Of a stretch of 64,000 bases of DNA, positions 1-15,000 are shown piece by piece. Origin of the DNA: Triops longicaudatus (taxonomy: Eukaryota > Arthropoda > Branchiopoda > Notostraca > Triopsidae); contig JAGQDJ010000145.1 of the NCBI GenBank assembly GCA_022885665.1, forward strand, positions 153,026 to 217,025, written 5' to 3'. A program made the position numbers and the translations under genes. How positions within the stretch are numbered: position 1 is the stretch's first letter; each line of letters begins with the position of its first letter. The notes beneath the pieces were generated by a model. That model ran no database searches, was not told the origin of the DNA, and was given only the letters and a program-made list of their open reading frames with translations.

Positions 1-3000
1 GACTACCGGCGCTGTACAATAAACCGGTGGACACTTTAACGGCCAACAATCAATCTCTCCATGCTAAAACATAGAAAAAAATATTTAGTTTCTGAACATT
101 CCTTACTTTAATTATTAACTAAAGCCTTATTAGCTTTATTAATTTTAAAAGTTCTCTTTCAATGACTTTTTAATAATTTATGAACTTTCAATTAACTTTC
201 CAACTGATTTTGTAATGCGACAATCTCTAGCAACAATTACCAAGCATTCACAAGTCTGGCATTGATAAGTCCAATTTTGGCCGGATCGGAACGTTACGTG
301 GCTGAGTTCTTGGTGTCGGCAGACTGGTGGCGGTCCTGGTGGTGGTTGTCTACACTGGGGACAGCACTGTGTCATAACTGTTTCAGTTATTAACGCGGCA
401 CCTACACTGGGCGTCCACAACGTCCCATTCACTAGTGTCACTTCACTCATCACAGTCACACTGGACGCGGGAGCAGCAGCGGTGGCAGCACTGCTGTCGG
501 GTTTTAGCAAGTCTTTGGTCGGAGCTGGCGAGGCTAATCCACCCGATTCCATAATCTCGATTAAACGTTCTTCGTTTTCCCGCCGCGTGCGCGGCACGGA
601 GGATGGAGCACCTGCTTGACACTGACACTGCAACGGAACGCACCGCGTGACGCCATTTTGGCAGTGACAGGCGGTACACGGGCTTGATGGCGAGATCCAA
701 CCAGATCCCGATAACTGGAGGCCTTGCAATAACACGCAGCCTAAAATTGAAGCGATACTTAAGCTCAAATAACCACACAGGTCTTATTATGTAGAACTCT
801 TTCTATGGTTTGACAGATGGCGTCACGAGCCACGAGGGTTGTGTCAAGCATAGCAACTAAGATAACAACCGAAGTAACCAAGAAATTAAAAGGTTTAACG
901 TTAATTTACGCACATTCGAGCACTAGATTATTTAATTTGCTATCGTAAAAATAACTAAAAGTCATTTAACGTTCACTTAACGCAATTTAACACTCATTTA
1001 ACGTTGTTTAACAATCATAGTCCGCCATTTTTGAAAAATGGCGTTGAAGCTATCTAACTGCCTATAGACAGCTATGACTAAAAAGTCGAGTATACTAACT
1101 GCTAACGGTAAGAACACTGTCTTCATTGGAGAATCGTTTGTCATTCTTGATGCTTTTAAGCTATGCGATAGAGTCTTTATCAAATTACGCCCTTAACGCC
1201 TAGAAATTACGAAATCTGCCATTAGACTCTAACGCGCTGGAAGACGCCATAAAGCTTCGCTGGGACTCCCTTCGTTCACCCTTCCTTTCTCTTTCCTTGT
1301 CGAAATGAAAGGCTTGTAGCTGTTAGCGTCTAATGGCGGATTTTTAGTTTTCGCGGCTTCGATAGAGACACTAGTGGATTTGATAAAAACTATTCTTTCT
1401 TGCTGGGTCTGGAGCTCATTACTCACACCATTCATAGATGGCAAGTAAATCTGTGGACAACAGTTCGGATGAAAACGAAACTATAGCACGTTCTTAATCG
1501 AGTTACTTAGTAGTTCTTCAACTTCATTGAAGTCTGAATAACTTGTTCTTTGCAAGCCGTTACGAAAGAGCTGCGAAACCCAACAATAAAACTTGGCCAC
1601 ACCCGTTTTTGACATGTTGCGTACTTGACTCCACATGTGTCTCAATACGCACTAATACACATTTTCATTCCAACTTTATAGAAAGTATAACAATTTCTTA
1701 GGGTCTGTTTGCTACAATGACGATGACCAGTGGCGTCGTGCCATAAGGGGCCGGGGGGGCCCGGGCCCCCCCAAAATTTTTGCCATCCTGAAGAAAAAGG
1801 TATAATTTAAAACTCATTTATAACTCATTAACTCTTTTATTAAGAGAAATGCCAAATGCCCCCCCCCCCCCCTAAATTTTTGAAGTGCACGACGCCACTG
1901 ACGATGACGAAACAAAACGAAATCTTGAGCCACGTGGCGTGATTGTGTCTCAGAACCTACAAATACATACACAAACTCAAACATTTTGAGTCTTACCTAA
2001 TAAACGTCGTTGTATTAAGTAGTGGTTATAAGGAAAATGTACAAGGACAAAGCTTTCATTGGAATTAGGTTAAGTGTATGAGTTTGTAGTGTTTACCTAA
2101 TGTGCAATTAGGTTGTGAGGACGGACATTGGCAGGTATAGCCTCCGGGTGTATTGACACATTTGGCGTTGGGTGGACATGTGTGCGTTCCCAGCGCACAT
2201 TCATCGATGTCTTGGCACAACTGGCCCAACATGGTGTCTTCGAGCAAGGATTGGTAGCCCTCGAGACACGGGCACTGATACCAACCCGGGTAATTGACGC
2301 AGCGGGAATGGTCATGGCATTGATGGATCCCCAACGCACATTCGTCCACGTCCAGCTCACATTGCGAACCCAAGAACCCTTTCCGACATGTGCAGGTATC
2401 CGGCGCGGTACACTGGCCGCCATTTTGGCATATGGGGTTGCAGATAGCTAAAATTAAAACATGCCAAACATTAGTTCAAACTCGAGACGTTGAATCTGAA
2501 ACTTCCGAACTTGAACATTAAAAGAAAAATAAATAAAATTCTGAAGTCTAAAAAGATTGAATCTCCAAAATGTAAAAATATCGTAGAAAAGTTCCTAAAC
2601 GAAGAAATCCTGATATTTCAAGGAACAGTTCTAAAAAGTGAAGCAAAATTACAGAAATTAAGAAAGGCTACAAACTAAAAAAAAATCTAAAAAGCCCAAG
2701 CTCGAAAAACTCTTAAAAATAGAAAAAATTTAAAAAAAAGAACATAATATTTAAAAATGGTAGAAAGTCAATAAAGGAAAGGACAGTCTCAACTTACGAG
2801 AACAGCTATATCCATCACCCGAGTAGCCATCCATACAATGGCATTCGTAGCCAGTACCGCCTGCTTTGAGATTCTCGGGGCTGTGGACACAGCGTGCGTT
2901 CGGGTGACATTGATGCGTGCCGGATGCGCAAGCATCGTGTTCAACGCAGTTGTAGTCGTCCAGACGCACAAACCCCGGTGCACATTCGCACACGTAAGAT

Positions 3001-6000
3001 CCTATCGTGTTCACGCAAACCGTGTTCATCTGGCAGCGATGCCCTTCTGGTCCGCCCACAGTGGCGCATTCGTCGATGTCTAACAAGATACACCATTAAA
3101 CATTTTTTAATGCCCGGATTGTATAGCATTAATATACTACTAAGCCTCGCAAAATGTATTACGACTCGCGACAATGCATTACTGACTCCTAACAGTGAAT
3201 TACACCTTGTAATGAATTACTGCCTAGTATCACGGCTTGCTCAACGCATAACAACTGATTACAACCTTACCGAACAGTGTACGTGAGTTAACGTCGTTAG
3301 TACACACGAAAAGTTTGACGAGATATAAAAAAATTTTAAAATTGGGTTAAGGATACTATACCTGTACAAGTTTTGCCATCGCCGACGAATCCTGCGTTAC
3401 ACTGACACGCATAGGTGGTTTGTAAATTATGGCAGGACGCATTAGCCGAACATTTATGACCACGCCCACAGTAATCCACCCCTACACCGTAGACAGGAAA
3501 AATACGAACACACCAAAAACCGTCACCAACTGAAGTTTCTATCAAACATACACATCAACACGAACACGAAACAATTTTTATAGCCACCGACATTTTTTAC
3601 CTATCATTTGTGATTTACATGACAAGTTTAAAAATCAACAAAAAGCACTTTAACTAGGATTATCCTTATACGTACTCAACCATAGACAACATATCTACCC
3701 TTGGCTTAAGCTTGTTCATCTAACTATTATTTATTATTCATGAGCTTTTCCTTAATTTTTCGTTATTTCAATTAGTTTGCTAGTTTTAGTCTTCGGCATA
3801 CATTTTGTTACCACTAGTATTATCTATTTTTGGTTTAGTTGTATTAGGAAGTTATGAGGAAACGAGGAAGTTGTTTACCCGGACAGAATTTGCAGCATTC
3901 GCCAGGAACGGAGAACTGTTCTTCCGGAGGGCAAGACAAGGTTGGGCAGTTAACCTGCGGATTGGTTCGCTTGCACTGCATAGAGCCGTCTCGACACTCG
4001 CAGTCAACGCAATGGCGTGGTGAGGTGGATTCGCCGTGTCCATAAAACACTCCCTTAAAATAACACTGTTCTAAAGAAAGCATGTTGGAAAGGAAAGAAA
4101 ATAGTTAGTCTTTGAAGGAAAAAATGAATTATCACGTGCATCCTTACTTAGACACGTGGGACAGCACTCGCCCAGGGGGATGACAGGATTTTTACACGCG
4201 GTAGCCGGACACTGCAACGGCCGACACGAAACAGTTCCTCTCTGTGGGCGAAAAACAACGAATAGAGAATAAGGATATCAGAAAAAAATAGACAATAAGA
4301 GTCATATATTCTTTCCACGAAAGTCGGAGTATGAAATATTAGAAGGAATGATAAGAGCGAGTTGATAATTATTAACTAAATGGCAACGCAGTGACATTTC
4401 CGGATAGGGAACTGGATGTGCTTTCGTCACGCTGGTCATGAAATTAAACCGTAATAAGGCGTGTTGTTGACAGAACACGCACTTAAGCTTCGTTTTCTCG
4501 TTAGGTAAGTATATGTACTTAGTTACTAGCCATTAATTTTTAGAGAATCACCTTCATTATCGCCTTTTGCTAAATTGCTCTACATGCCAATCGCGGTTCA
4601 TTTCAGAATTCGCGGTTTCAGATGCGTTATACGTTCTCTTATGACTTCACTGGTTTTTGAATGTCAGTAAAGTGAAGGACAGTACCATGCAGAAAAAAGT
4701 ATGCTGGTCAGGAATCAGCCAATCAACGTGACGTGCTCGAGGCACAGAGCTGGCTAATACACAAAGCCTCCTACGACTGAGGAGTGTTTTTGTGCTGTAA
4801 ATTCTTAGCGATTATTATTAAAAGTACAAGTACATACATATTCTCATTATTATTACGATTAGAGTAATACATATGTTTTATTTTGAGCATAATTATTTTC
4901 TCTACCTTCGTTAGCTGAAGGTATGTGTTCGGAAATTCATTAATAACGACTTTAAACTTAATCGAGTTTATTGGGTACGTGTATCTTATTTTGAAGAAAA
5001 AGATTGCATGCATGATCTCCAGATAAGAAGCACACAACTCTTGTAAGTCATTAAAAGTTGCTCTATAAATTTGAAAGGCCGCATTAGGGGATTACGGGTT
5101 ACGTCAGGAAACAAGCGTCCTGCATCTCCCCTACCCTCACGCGCCAGCGATTTGAGCCAACCTTCTATAAAGTAACCTTGCAATTGGCGTATTGTGCGCT
5201 TTGGGGAAGCCCATGAGTGTTAGGCAAGCCGACGGATATAGGCTAATAATGAATGTTGTAACGCGTTTGGACAGAAAATGACTGTGAATTTATTGTGCAA
5301 TGAATGAACTGCGTAATGGCTGTTTTTCCTCATAGTTATTATTATTAAAAGCGGCTTGTACTTATTAAATCGCGAGATACGTTTATTTTGCTTTTTATGG
5401 TCAATTTATTAAATTTCCTTTCAATTTTAGGTTGCCTTGCGTAGGGAAGTGTTCGAACTGCCGAGCGCCGTAATTTATCCAAGTTGGTTACATTACAGTG
5501 TCAATTCTCATTTAGTGTTTGGCATCACGTTTGGGTCAAGTTAAGAATGTATGCGAAACGAAACACGGGTGATGGTGGTGGTGGGGGGTAATGACAACTT
5601 ACCACGCATGAGCACACTTGGCAACCGTCCTGCCACGAAGCACCGTCCACGTGCACGGAACCGTTCACCTTACACGACCTTTGGCAATCACAGTCTTCTA
5701 ATTGAGATAAACGATCTTCTGCTGCCTCCAACTGCAAAATGCAAAAAATATTTCCTTAATGCCAGTAGCACTTCCCTTCAGAGAGCTTGGAATATAATTC
5801 GTCATCTTTCTAAACTTGCTGAACATTCTAGGATGTACATCATTACCTTGTCTGCCAAGTCTTGGACCGTTTTCTCTAAGCGTTCGACGAGCATTTTCAA
5901 AGAACCGAACTCGCCACACGTAGGACACTGCAACTCGTCTTGTAAGTTCGGACATTGGACCAAATGACCATTCGCCCCGCCAATGATCTTCATGTCTTGA

Positions 6001-9000
6001 AAAGCGCCCTGAGCAAGTAACAGAAACCGCGTACTATTAGTATAACAGTAATACTTAAAAACTTTTTAGAACGAAAAGGAGTTAAAATTGTGTTTAATGA
6101 AACTATGTACAACGTCTGTTGACATGACCGGAGTTGATAAAAACGAAATTTTCCAGTTACCAATGAAAATACTACGGCACTGCGCTTCAAACTACTATGA
6201 AACGCTTAGGCTAAGTAACAGCAAAACACATACGCAACGTCATGCAAAACATTGAAACGTGAAAAAAATCGTATTATTTTTTTTCTAGTACCAAATAATT
6301 ATCGCTGTTTTGGTAAGTTTTTTATTTGGTAAGTTATGGCTTATTTGCTTGTTAGTCTTCTTAAATTATTTTATTATAGTACAGAAATATTTTTTTTATT
6401 TTTTTAGATAACGAAGAATAAGAAAAATAAAATCGGAATAAAAAATGACCGGATTGAGAGGACGATCTAGTTTTGGCTGAGGGAAATGAGGTCCGGAATG
6501 GTTGCAATTACTTTGAAGAGAAAGTGCTGTTGACCACGCTGGCCGATCCAGAGCGATAAATCTTGGCCCGGGGCTCCTAAAGTTTTTTCCAAGGGCTTGA
6601 GCGCTCGTCGATAAACTCGGATGCAATCCAAGTACACGGTAACCATGTCGCCTGACACGGAGACGGCCAAACGGTGCCACTGAGCGTCCGCTAAGCGCAG
6701 ATTGAAAGTTTCCACATGGACGGAACCAGCAGAACTGTAATGGAAACGCAGCTCATCTCGTCGCCCCGAGGACTGAATTTCGAGAAACCTGCAATACACT
6801 TTGCTATTAGTTGCAGTTCTCAGGAAGTAGTACTTGTTCTTATGGTCTTAGATCGTATGACAAAAGCAGAATGCTCGCAAGAAGGCAACTGTGTCTCGAA
6901 TGACACTGCAACTAGTTTTGTGTCTGAGTAAAATTACTTTCAAATATGGCATGGGATGAACTAACAGTACTCGCAGAAATATGGCAGAGAATCCAGAAAT
7001 ACTGGGGTATAACTGAAAAGGAAATTCCAGTAATAAGGAAAAAGTGAATAGTAGAAGTATTCGAGGTAACAGAAACTAAACAGAAATAGCGGTAATAATT
7101 GAAATACGATCTTACAAAATGGTTAAATCAGTGTCAAGAAGGCCCATCTTCCGTACGAAAAGTTGCGGCACCAGAATTGAGTTGAGTTAAATTTCGCCAA
7201 TTTACTGCCTGCAGTTTGCCTTACTTAACCTTGTAGTTTCCCTCATAAAAGTTGCGGTGTCGTGGGATCGAAATTTCAATTTGCTATATTCGGAATGTGA
7301 GTTTTACTCAGTTTTTTGTAACGCTATAATTTGATATATGTCATCTACATGTTTCACCTGTGTAGGTTAGAGTTTTACTCGAAGGAGCTTTTGAGATAAA
7401 CGTAAGTAAATCGTCGTTCCTAATACACGGCACAAATACGACAGTATGCTCGAGTCTTGATGCAATATTATATGAAAAGTTGCCGCAAAAATCGATACCG
7501 CATGTACAGAACTTCTCAATAAAAACGACCCAAACACACCAGCCCCATGCTAACCGCACGCCACATGTAATTCAACCGTGGGTTGCGGTTCAAAAGTGTT
7601 CCGTAAGCTTGAACTGGGACGCGCTCACGCAACTGCCGTGGCGTTAGGTATAAGGCAGTTTGTTCAGGTTGTTTTTATTGAGAATTACTATACGCAAATT
7701 CTGTACAAATTGTGCGAAATAGAGCAAGTTGTAGACATTATTGACTTTTACTGTCACATCCCTATGACCGTATTCAAAAGTGTCTACGTGTTCATAAAAT
7801 GCAAGTTCTCTGTAGGTCATGGCCCTTAGTTTTGGTCACTTACCCGACGTGAGTAGCACAGGATAGGGACACATTAATAATCCCATAAGACCAAATAAAA
7901 AATTTTGCATCAGCATTAATGCGCATATAATAAAATAATAATATAGTAAAAATAATAGTAATTCGGCAGTAATGACCGTCAAAAATAGACGTAATTAGAA
8001 AATAATACCAAGCCATTGAGCTCCGGGAATAGCTTTCGTCACGTTAGCAAAAAACAGTCTAATGAATAGTGAGTTATTTTCAGTTTTATGCGGCCTGTCT
8101 GTTTAGAGTGTTAAGTTTACATGTCTGTCGCCTCTCTTGACAAAATTAGACCGCGACACTGTTGTATCGCGGCGGTCCGGGTCTAATTTAGAGGTTTCGC
8201 TCCCCAGACGACATTACACACACGCATAACAAAAAGAACATCAATCTTTTTTCCTTTTCTTGAGAAAGCCTTTAGCACAGTGTAGCTTAATAATTCAAGT
8301 TTATCTCTCAAAAACAATTCGTTTTACTTCTGTAGAGCCACTCGAATATCTTAAAGCCTCCTTAGTTTCAGTAAACAAGACTTGGGCAAAGTCATCGTTA
8401 ACCGGGGGCAGGTCACGAAAGTTAAAAACTTTGACTTAGCTTTAACCCAAAAGAGCAACAAGCTTTCAAGTCAAAATGTATCGTTAAGCGGGGTTTTGGA
8501 ATCCACTTGAACTTGCACCATACTACGAGGTAAGACAATACCCGAGATAAAAGGAATCGGTATGTGGAGAATTCCTTCAAGGAAACATGCCATTTGGCAC
8601 ACGCCTCCAGGGTTAACGAACATAGACGTGAAAAAAAAGAGAGAAAAAATTCTAACTTCCCCGTTCGGAAACTTGCATAAAGAGTCACAACGAGTTCTCC
8701 AAAGTCCATACTTTAAAAGTTTTATTCCGTTAGTGCCCGCTCCCTAACGGTAGGTAGGAAAAAAAAACTCACATCGATCGAAACACTACTAACGCTCAAA
8801 TAATAAGTTAAGGAGCAGACACGTCCCATATTGTGAGTAACTCGAGGCCTAACAGTGACTAGAGAACAATATCCTTTTATACTGAACTTGTTTTCATGAA
8901 AATTAAAATTAGGAAGTTCAAACAAACAACTAAGTTACTCCAACAATGAACAACAGCATAGTGTAGTGAATATGGTCCAAGTACAAAAGCAATACGGAGC

Positions 9001-12000
9001 TTAAGCAAAGAGCATGGGAAAGTTACTGCATTCCATAAGAAGCTTTTTCAGTAACAATGAAAAACCTGGCACGGTAGTAAACATGGCGCATATTCCGCCA
9101 TATCGTTAACGATGCCATGAGAGGAGTCTAGCCAATGAATATGGAACTCTTAAGCTACTTCACTAAAACGAAACTTAAGGAAAGATGTTAAGTTCTGTAA
9201 GGGACTTTTCAATAACGGTCAAAGAAGAAGCCAGCAGCCAGCATGGCCGACGTCATCACTAAAAAACGACAATGAACCTCGAACTGTTTCACTATCTATG
9301 AAATGTTACGGACAGAAGACTACCGACAACAATGAAAAAAAAAACTTCTATATACATGTGTTTCTTATGAAGACAGAAACACCAGTAGTAAGAACGAGTC
9401 CGTCCAGTATAACTATCCGCCATTTCTAAAAATCAACAACTACCGCACTGATGGGTTATATTTCGATGTAGGCGGGGCGTCAGTGGCGTTCCAGCTTGTT
9501 TACAATAACCAATCTTCCACTTCGATTATGTTTTTATCTACAGGTTACGGCTTATAAATTACTGAAACAGTTTCTCAGCCGGAGAATCTGAAGTCATTAT
9601 AGCGACGTTTTATTTCAAAGATGGTAGCCACTGAAAACCACAAAAGAAAAGAAAACATAAAAGAGCTGATTGCCTCAGGGCTGCTTAACTCGCCTAGAGG
9701 TCGCTACTATTCCTTTTATTACTATTACTTGCTAAGAACATAATGACATGTAAGAGAATAGGACAGTAATAAATAGAAAAAAACTATACCCATAATTAAA
9801 ACTCGCTTTTGAACGCTATTGCCTCGTTAAGAACAATGTGCTATTGTTATCCCAAGATCTATTGTTACCTCCTTAGGGACAAAGTACGAGACAATTGTAG
9901 TTTAATAAGAGGAAGTAGGAAGATCGTTTAGCGGAAGTCTCCTGGGACGGAGAGAAATTGAATGAGAAATGAGGCCAGGCTCGGCGCATCTTTCCATCTT
10001 GTCTCTCTCGCTTGCTCCTCATATTGATCGACAAGTGAGGCCCAAAGTTTTCAATCATACTTTGAAGAGTTTCTCGTGTGATGTATTGGGCAACTTCGTC
10101 CCATGATTGGAGTTGTTGATGTTCTTACCTGGTAAAACCTTCAGCCACGGAAAAGAGCGTGCCGGTGTTCAAAGGCTCCTGCCGTAAAGAGGTCACGAAG
10201 GTTATGTCTGCATGAGATCGTAATAAAGACACCACTCGATAAAACGCAGCATCGGGCAACTTCATTTCGCGATTGTCTCCTGTCATAGAAACGAGCATTG
10301 AATTTAAAGAGAAGACTCTATTGAATCTAGAAAATACAAACAATGCCACGGAATCTAAGATTCAAAGAGCAAAACAAGCATTAAATAATTACAGAATTTT
10401 CTTAAAACAAACTAGAAACGCAAAATGCAAAACAACAACAGACGAAACATACTAGAGGTTAAAATCAAAAGCATCTTTACAAAAGGGAACAACAGATATA
10501 ATTAAAGAAAAATAAACTTAAGAAATTAGAAGCTAAAAAACAAGCAGGCTTTACGTAAGGAAATAACAGATATAATTCGTCATTATCGTAAAGTAGTTTC
10601 CGGCCAGAACATCAATTTGCCCTACAAGTTCCGCTGGTGTCCTTTTGAGAAACAGAGTAGACATGGAATTGATTGCTGTCACCTGTTAAGTACAACGCCG
10701 GTGCTATGCTATGTGGCCCGGGTCCCAGTGCAGCACCTGCAGGAAGTGTCATCGGGGTCACGGTTGGGTTGGGCGACGCTGTATTGGGACTATTACTAGC
10801 GCTACCGGTGGCATTGAACATTTGCAGAGATTCCAGCAAATCCACGCTGGGGAGTGGCCATAAAAGTCCTAAGCACAAAAATACACCAAATTTTAGCACT
10901 CATGAAATTCGCTGTTGAAAACATATAAACATTTCAAACATTTATTGTAGCCAGAAAGTCTCCTTGATAGAAATTAACTGTCGCCAGGACAAGTTTTATT
11001 TAATAGCATAAATGGGAAAGTGCACCTGAGCTGGGGACCACGCAGTCCTACAGGTGGCATTGCAAACACAATGAATTTTTCCATTGATTTCCCACGAATG
11101 TTTTTACGTCGCGAGAACCGAAATGGCAAAAACTAGTAATGTCATAACTCAAAAACCAATTTTCGGATTGCAATCCTGTTTTCTTTCAGACTCATTTAAA
11201 AATAATCTAGAATATGTCTAAGCCCAGTTATAAAAATATGTTTCAGAAAAAAATTTGAAAATGTTGGTTCCATTTTCAAATTTGTAAAGCAATGTTTCGC
11301 AAAAAGCTCTTTCAGTTGCACTAAAACTTAACAGTCGTTTACATTACTGTCAGAAATAATCGAACGAATTTCGCGATATGGCCTAACAAGTCTCCTGTGT
11401 TATTTGTCTTTAAGAGCCTTAATGGTGATGTTTAAAGTAGCGTTAAAGGTCTGAGTCCTACTTATAGAAAAGAGACTACAGTTTTTAAAAAACTCATTGT
11501 TTCTACACTGTGTTTATCGCTCCTAACTCTCATAACAGCATTCAGCTAATTACATAAATAAGAGATGTTGTCCACAACTTCCTTTAGTCACATCACTGCC
11601 ATTTTACTAACTTTGGTACTTTTCGATTATACGCCCTAAAGTCAAAGTTTTTCTACCCTAACCTAACCAAAACTAAACCTATACCCAACGCTAAAATTAG
11701 TTTATACTGTAATGTTTTGCAGTGCTATACACTTTAAACCTGTGCGGTTGGCCTGGGGCAAGTTGTCTCGCGTCTGTCACGGGGACTGACATCCATTAAT
11801 TTTCTTATTGCTCTGGTTAAGCACAAGCGAAAAAGCCTCAAAGCCCACCCTCGGGTCCGTAAGCATTTGTGACCCCCCTTTTTCCACCCCATTGGCTTTT
11901 CTTTCGTGTTTCATCTCGTCGCGTGCTCGACAGTAATGTTGAAGAATGGTCAATAATGAGGATTGGACTCGAAGGCGAGACACGGAAAACCAAACGTACT

Positions 12001-15000
12001 CTAAGGCTCTGTGGTGTAGGGGAAGAGACGTGTGTAAAAGTGGATTGTCCATATGGTAATCACCTATGAACCGTGTAGGGGAGAATTCTTTCGCTTAACG
12101 AGCATACCCACCCTTAAGAAGGGGCACGGAAGCGAACTCAAAGACTGCATTACAGTCACGATACCAGTTAGCATCAAGCGTGAAAATGGCTCCCCCTGGT
12201 ATCGGGTGAAAATGGAGCCAGCTTCAAAGCGAACGATAACTTGGGGCTTGTTGGGGTGTTGTAAAAGTATATTGATAGGGAGTGTGCATATCGTGATAGT
12301 GATATCGTGCGCAGGTGCTGCTTACAGAGAATCAGAAAAGGCTTCTTTTATGTAAAAGACTATGAATAACGCTCAACCACGACTTATGTCTCCCTAAACT
12401 GGGCTGGTGCTGAGCAGACTACACTAATTTTATAGTTTTTGTGTGAAACAGAAATGGATTACTTTTGAGTAATGTTGAAAGTAAGCTTTAATAAATCACG
12501 TTCACCATTTTTTTTTTGTAGGTATATGACTAATTCCCGCTAAAACGCGATGACTAATAATTATACTGTTGTTGGCTATACATATGGTACCACAAGGCAT
12601 CACAAAGTCAAGGAAAATGAAAGTCAAGTCAAAAAGATTTCCTGCTTTCAATTCAAGTCACATTTTTTATTTTGATAGAAATGTTTTCTGTAAAAACAAA
12701 CAATGACTGTGAAGTCATCTTTTGAAAAGTCAAAATTTTGTTTCAAGTTCCACAATTTCCTTGTGTCAAGTCATTTTGTAAACAATGGACAAAATCAGTT
12801 CAAAGTCAATGAAGAATGACTTCACTGAGGTCAAAAGTCAAGGCAATGAATTAGTCTAGAGCAAGACAAGGCAATGTGGCTGCGGCAAGGATTTCAGAAT
12901 GGGAACTTTCATTGTCGCTCACTACCGTGAGGTTTGGAGTGGAAACGTTTTTCGTGGATCGAATGATTTCGACGAGTTCAGTGCGGCCGCAGCGGCGAGC
13001 GTGGGAAGCCAACGTGGGTCTAGCGAGCTTGTTGCAGTAGACAAGCCATAAAATTCATTGTCAGGGGTTGCTCGTAAATGTGCAAGTCATTGTGAGAAGG
13101 TTCTGTGGTACTTTTCTTTTATACACCTACCTCGATCCCTTATTTGCCCATCATAACCAAACCTAACCTGACATACCAATTTTAATTTAAAAAAGAAAGT
13201 TTAACGTACTGAACCCCGGCGCACCTATGCAAGGTATGGGGAAGTCAATACACAAGATATGTCAGTTACGTTGGGTGAAATTAGGTTAGGTTAAGAGCAG
13301 AAATGTAAGCTTAGTGCAGTTTTTACCCACTAGCTTGTGAAACGAGCAAGGGTATATAACACAAAAGTACCAGCTTTAGGAAGCAATAAGTAAAAAAGCC
13401 TGGAGAACGGATTGTTCGGGAACGACACGAAGCAGCCCAGTACAATATTTGGCAATCTCAGGTGTGACGGTTATACTGTTCAGTGTAATTTGTACAATGT
13501 TTTATTCATTGTTGAACACGAACCATTACATATACGCATTGTTCTGTCGATGCGCGTTCTTGAATTTGAATTTTGCGTAATCGCGAGTGAGTAGTCTGCC
13601 AACATCTGTGTGTACTTACGGTCCATAAAACTCGGTGTACATAAGTCACTTACGCTAACGTGGTTTAAGTCAAGGTAAGAACTTACGTCCTAACAAATGG
13701 AGCACAATTTATACACCTAGCATTACAGTTTCATTGCTGAGCATTATAGCTGAATTTGAGCTAGGACAGAACAACAACTTTAGCCAATGCAGTGAATTGG
13801 TGATATTCATTGTCAAATCTGATTTTTAGACATAAATACTAACATCTAGCATGGAATTATTGTTTGACTTCGGTAAGGTGATTTTAGCTATCACAATAGC
13901 ATTGTTTGGTAAAAAAAAATGGGTAGTTAATTCAGATGGTGCTCACTAACAGAGTAACTGAATTGCGTTCATTTTTTATAAGATTGTTGTTATAAAGTGT
14001 TAACTGATAACATTGGAAGGCATCCATAATTAACATATATAGTTAAATATAACTTTTCATTGGGAACATGGAAATTAGGGAAACTAGTGCTGTAGATCGA
14101 AACTTGCTTACACTTTTAACGTAAAAAATACAATCTGTAGGTACTTTTTGTATTATCATGTCTGAAAGGTACTCTTGCTTTACTCATTGTAGTAGCCCTA
14201 CGCTCCATAGAGGAAGCAAAATCTGTTAATTAAAAAATCCTGCAAGTTGTGTATAACGGACCTTAAGTCAACTGAACGCAAAAGAACTGTAAAAGAGGTG
14301 TTCGACAGTGTAAATCATTACAAGCTCCTCCAACAAGCAAAAGAAAAAAATATTCGTCCTTGTTTCTTACAATGGCTAAAAAGCTTCCTATCCGATCGCG
14401 AAATCTACGTAACATAAGGAAATGCAAAAAGCCAGAAATACTACACAAATAAGGGAGTCCCCCAACAATCTCCCCTATCCCCATACTATTTGTCTTATAC
14501 ATAGACGGTGCCACGAACATCGTCCGCGGCAAAAGACTATGCAAACGAGCTTTTGCCGATGACTTACTCGTGGCAGTACAATATCTTCGTGCTTTGTGAA
14601 CGTCTAAATGCTTGCAAACGCCATCACAGCACTGGAGAAATGGAGCATCCGATTTAACCTAACAATCAGCCAAGGAAAAATGGATCTCATTCATTTTTTA
14701 CAAGATAGCGGTACCTGATGAAACACCCCTAATACAGGAGGAAATCTCGATCTCCCCCCCCCCCGCCCCGTTACCTAGGGGGCCTTATACGTGACATTAG
14801 ACCGACATGGAATAAGCTTGTTTACCTTACGTCGAAAGGTTATAAAAAACTGTCCTCTCGAATCCATTCAAGCGCTTTTAATCGTAAGTGATGCTCTTAG
14901 ACTCTCTAACCTTTTCACTACATGTCGAAAGAGCAGTTTTGTCAATCTCACAGTTAAGGAAAGACTAACCAAATTCTCAGCTTCGGAGCCTAGCGAAACC

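Noticed and set aside
5551..5967. Plus-strand open frame of 138 codons
   Set aside because: It is antisense to NELL exons whose VWC and coiled-coil coding is unmistakable on the other strand.
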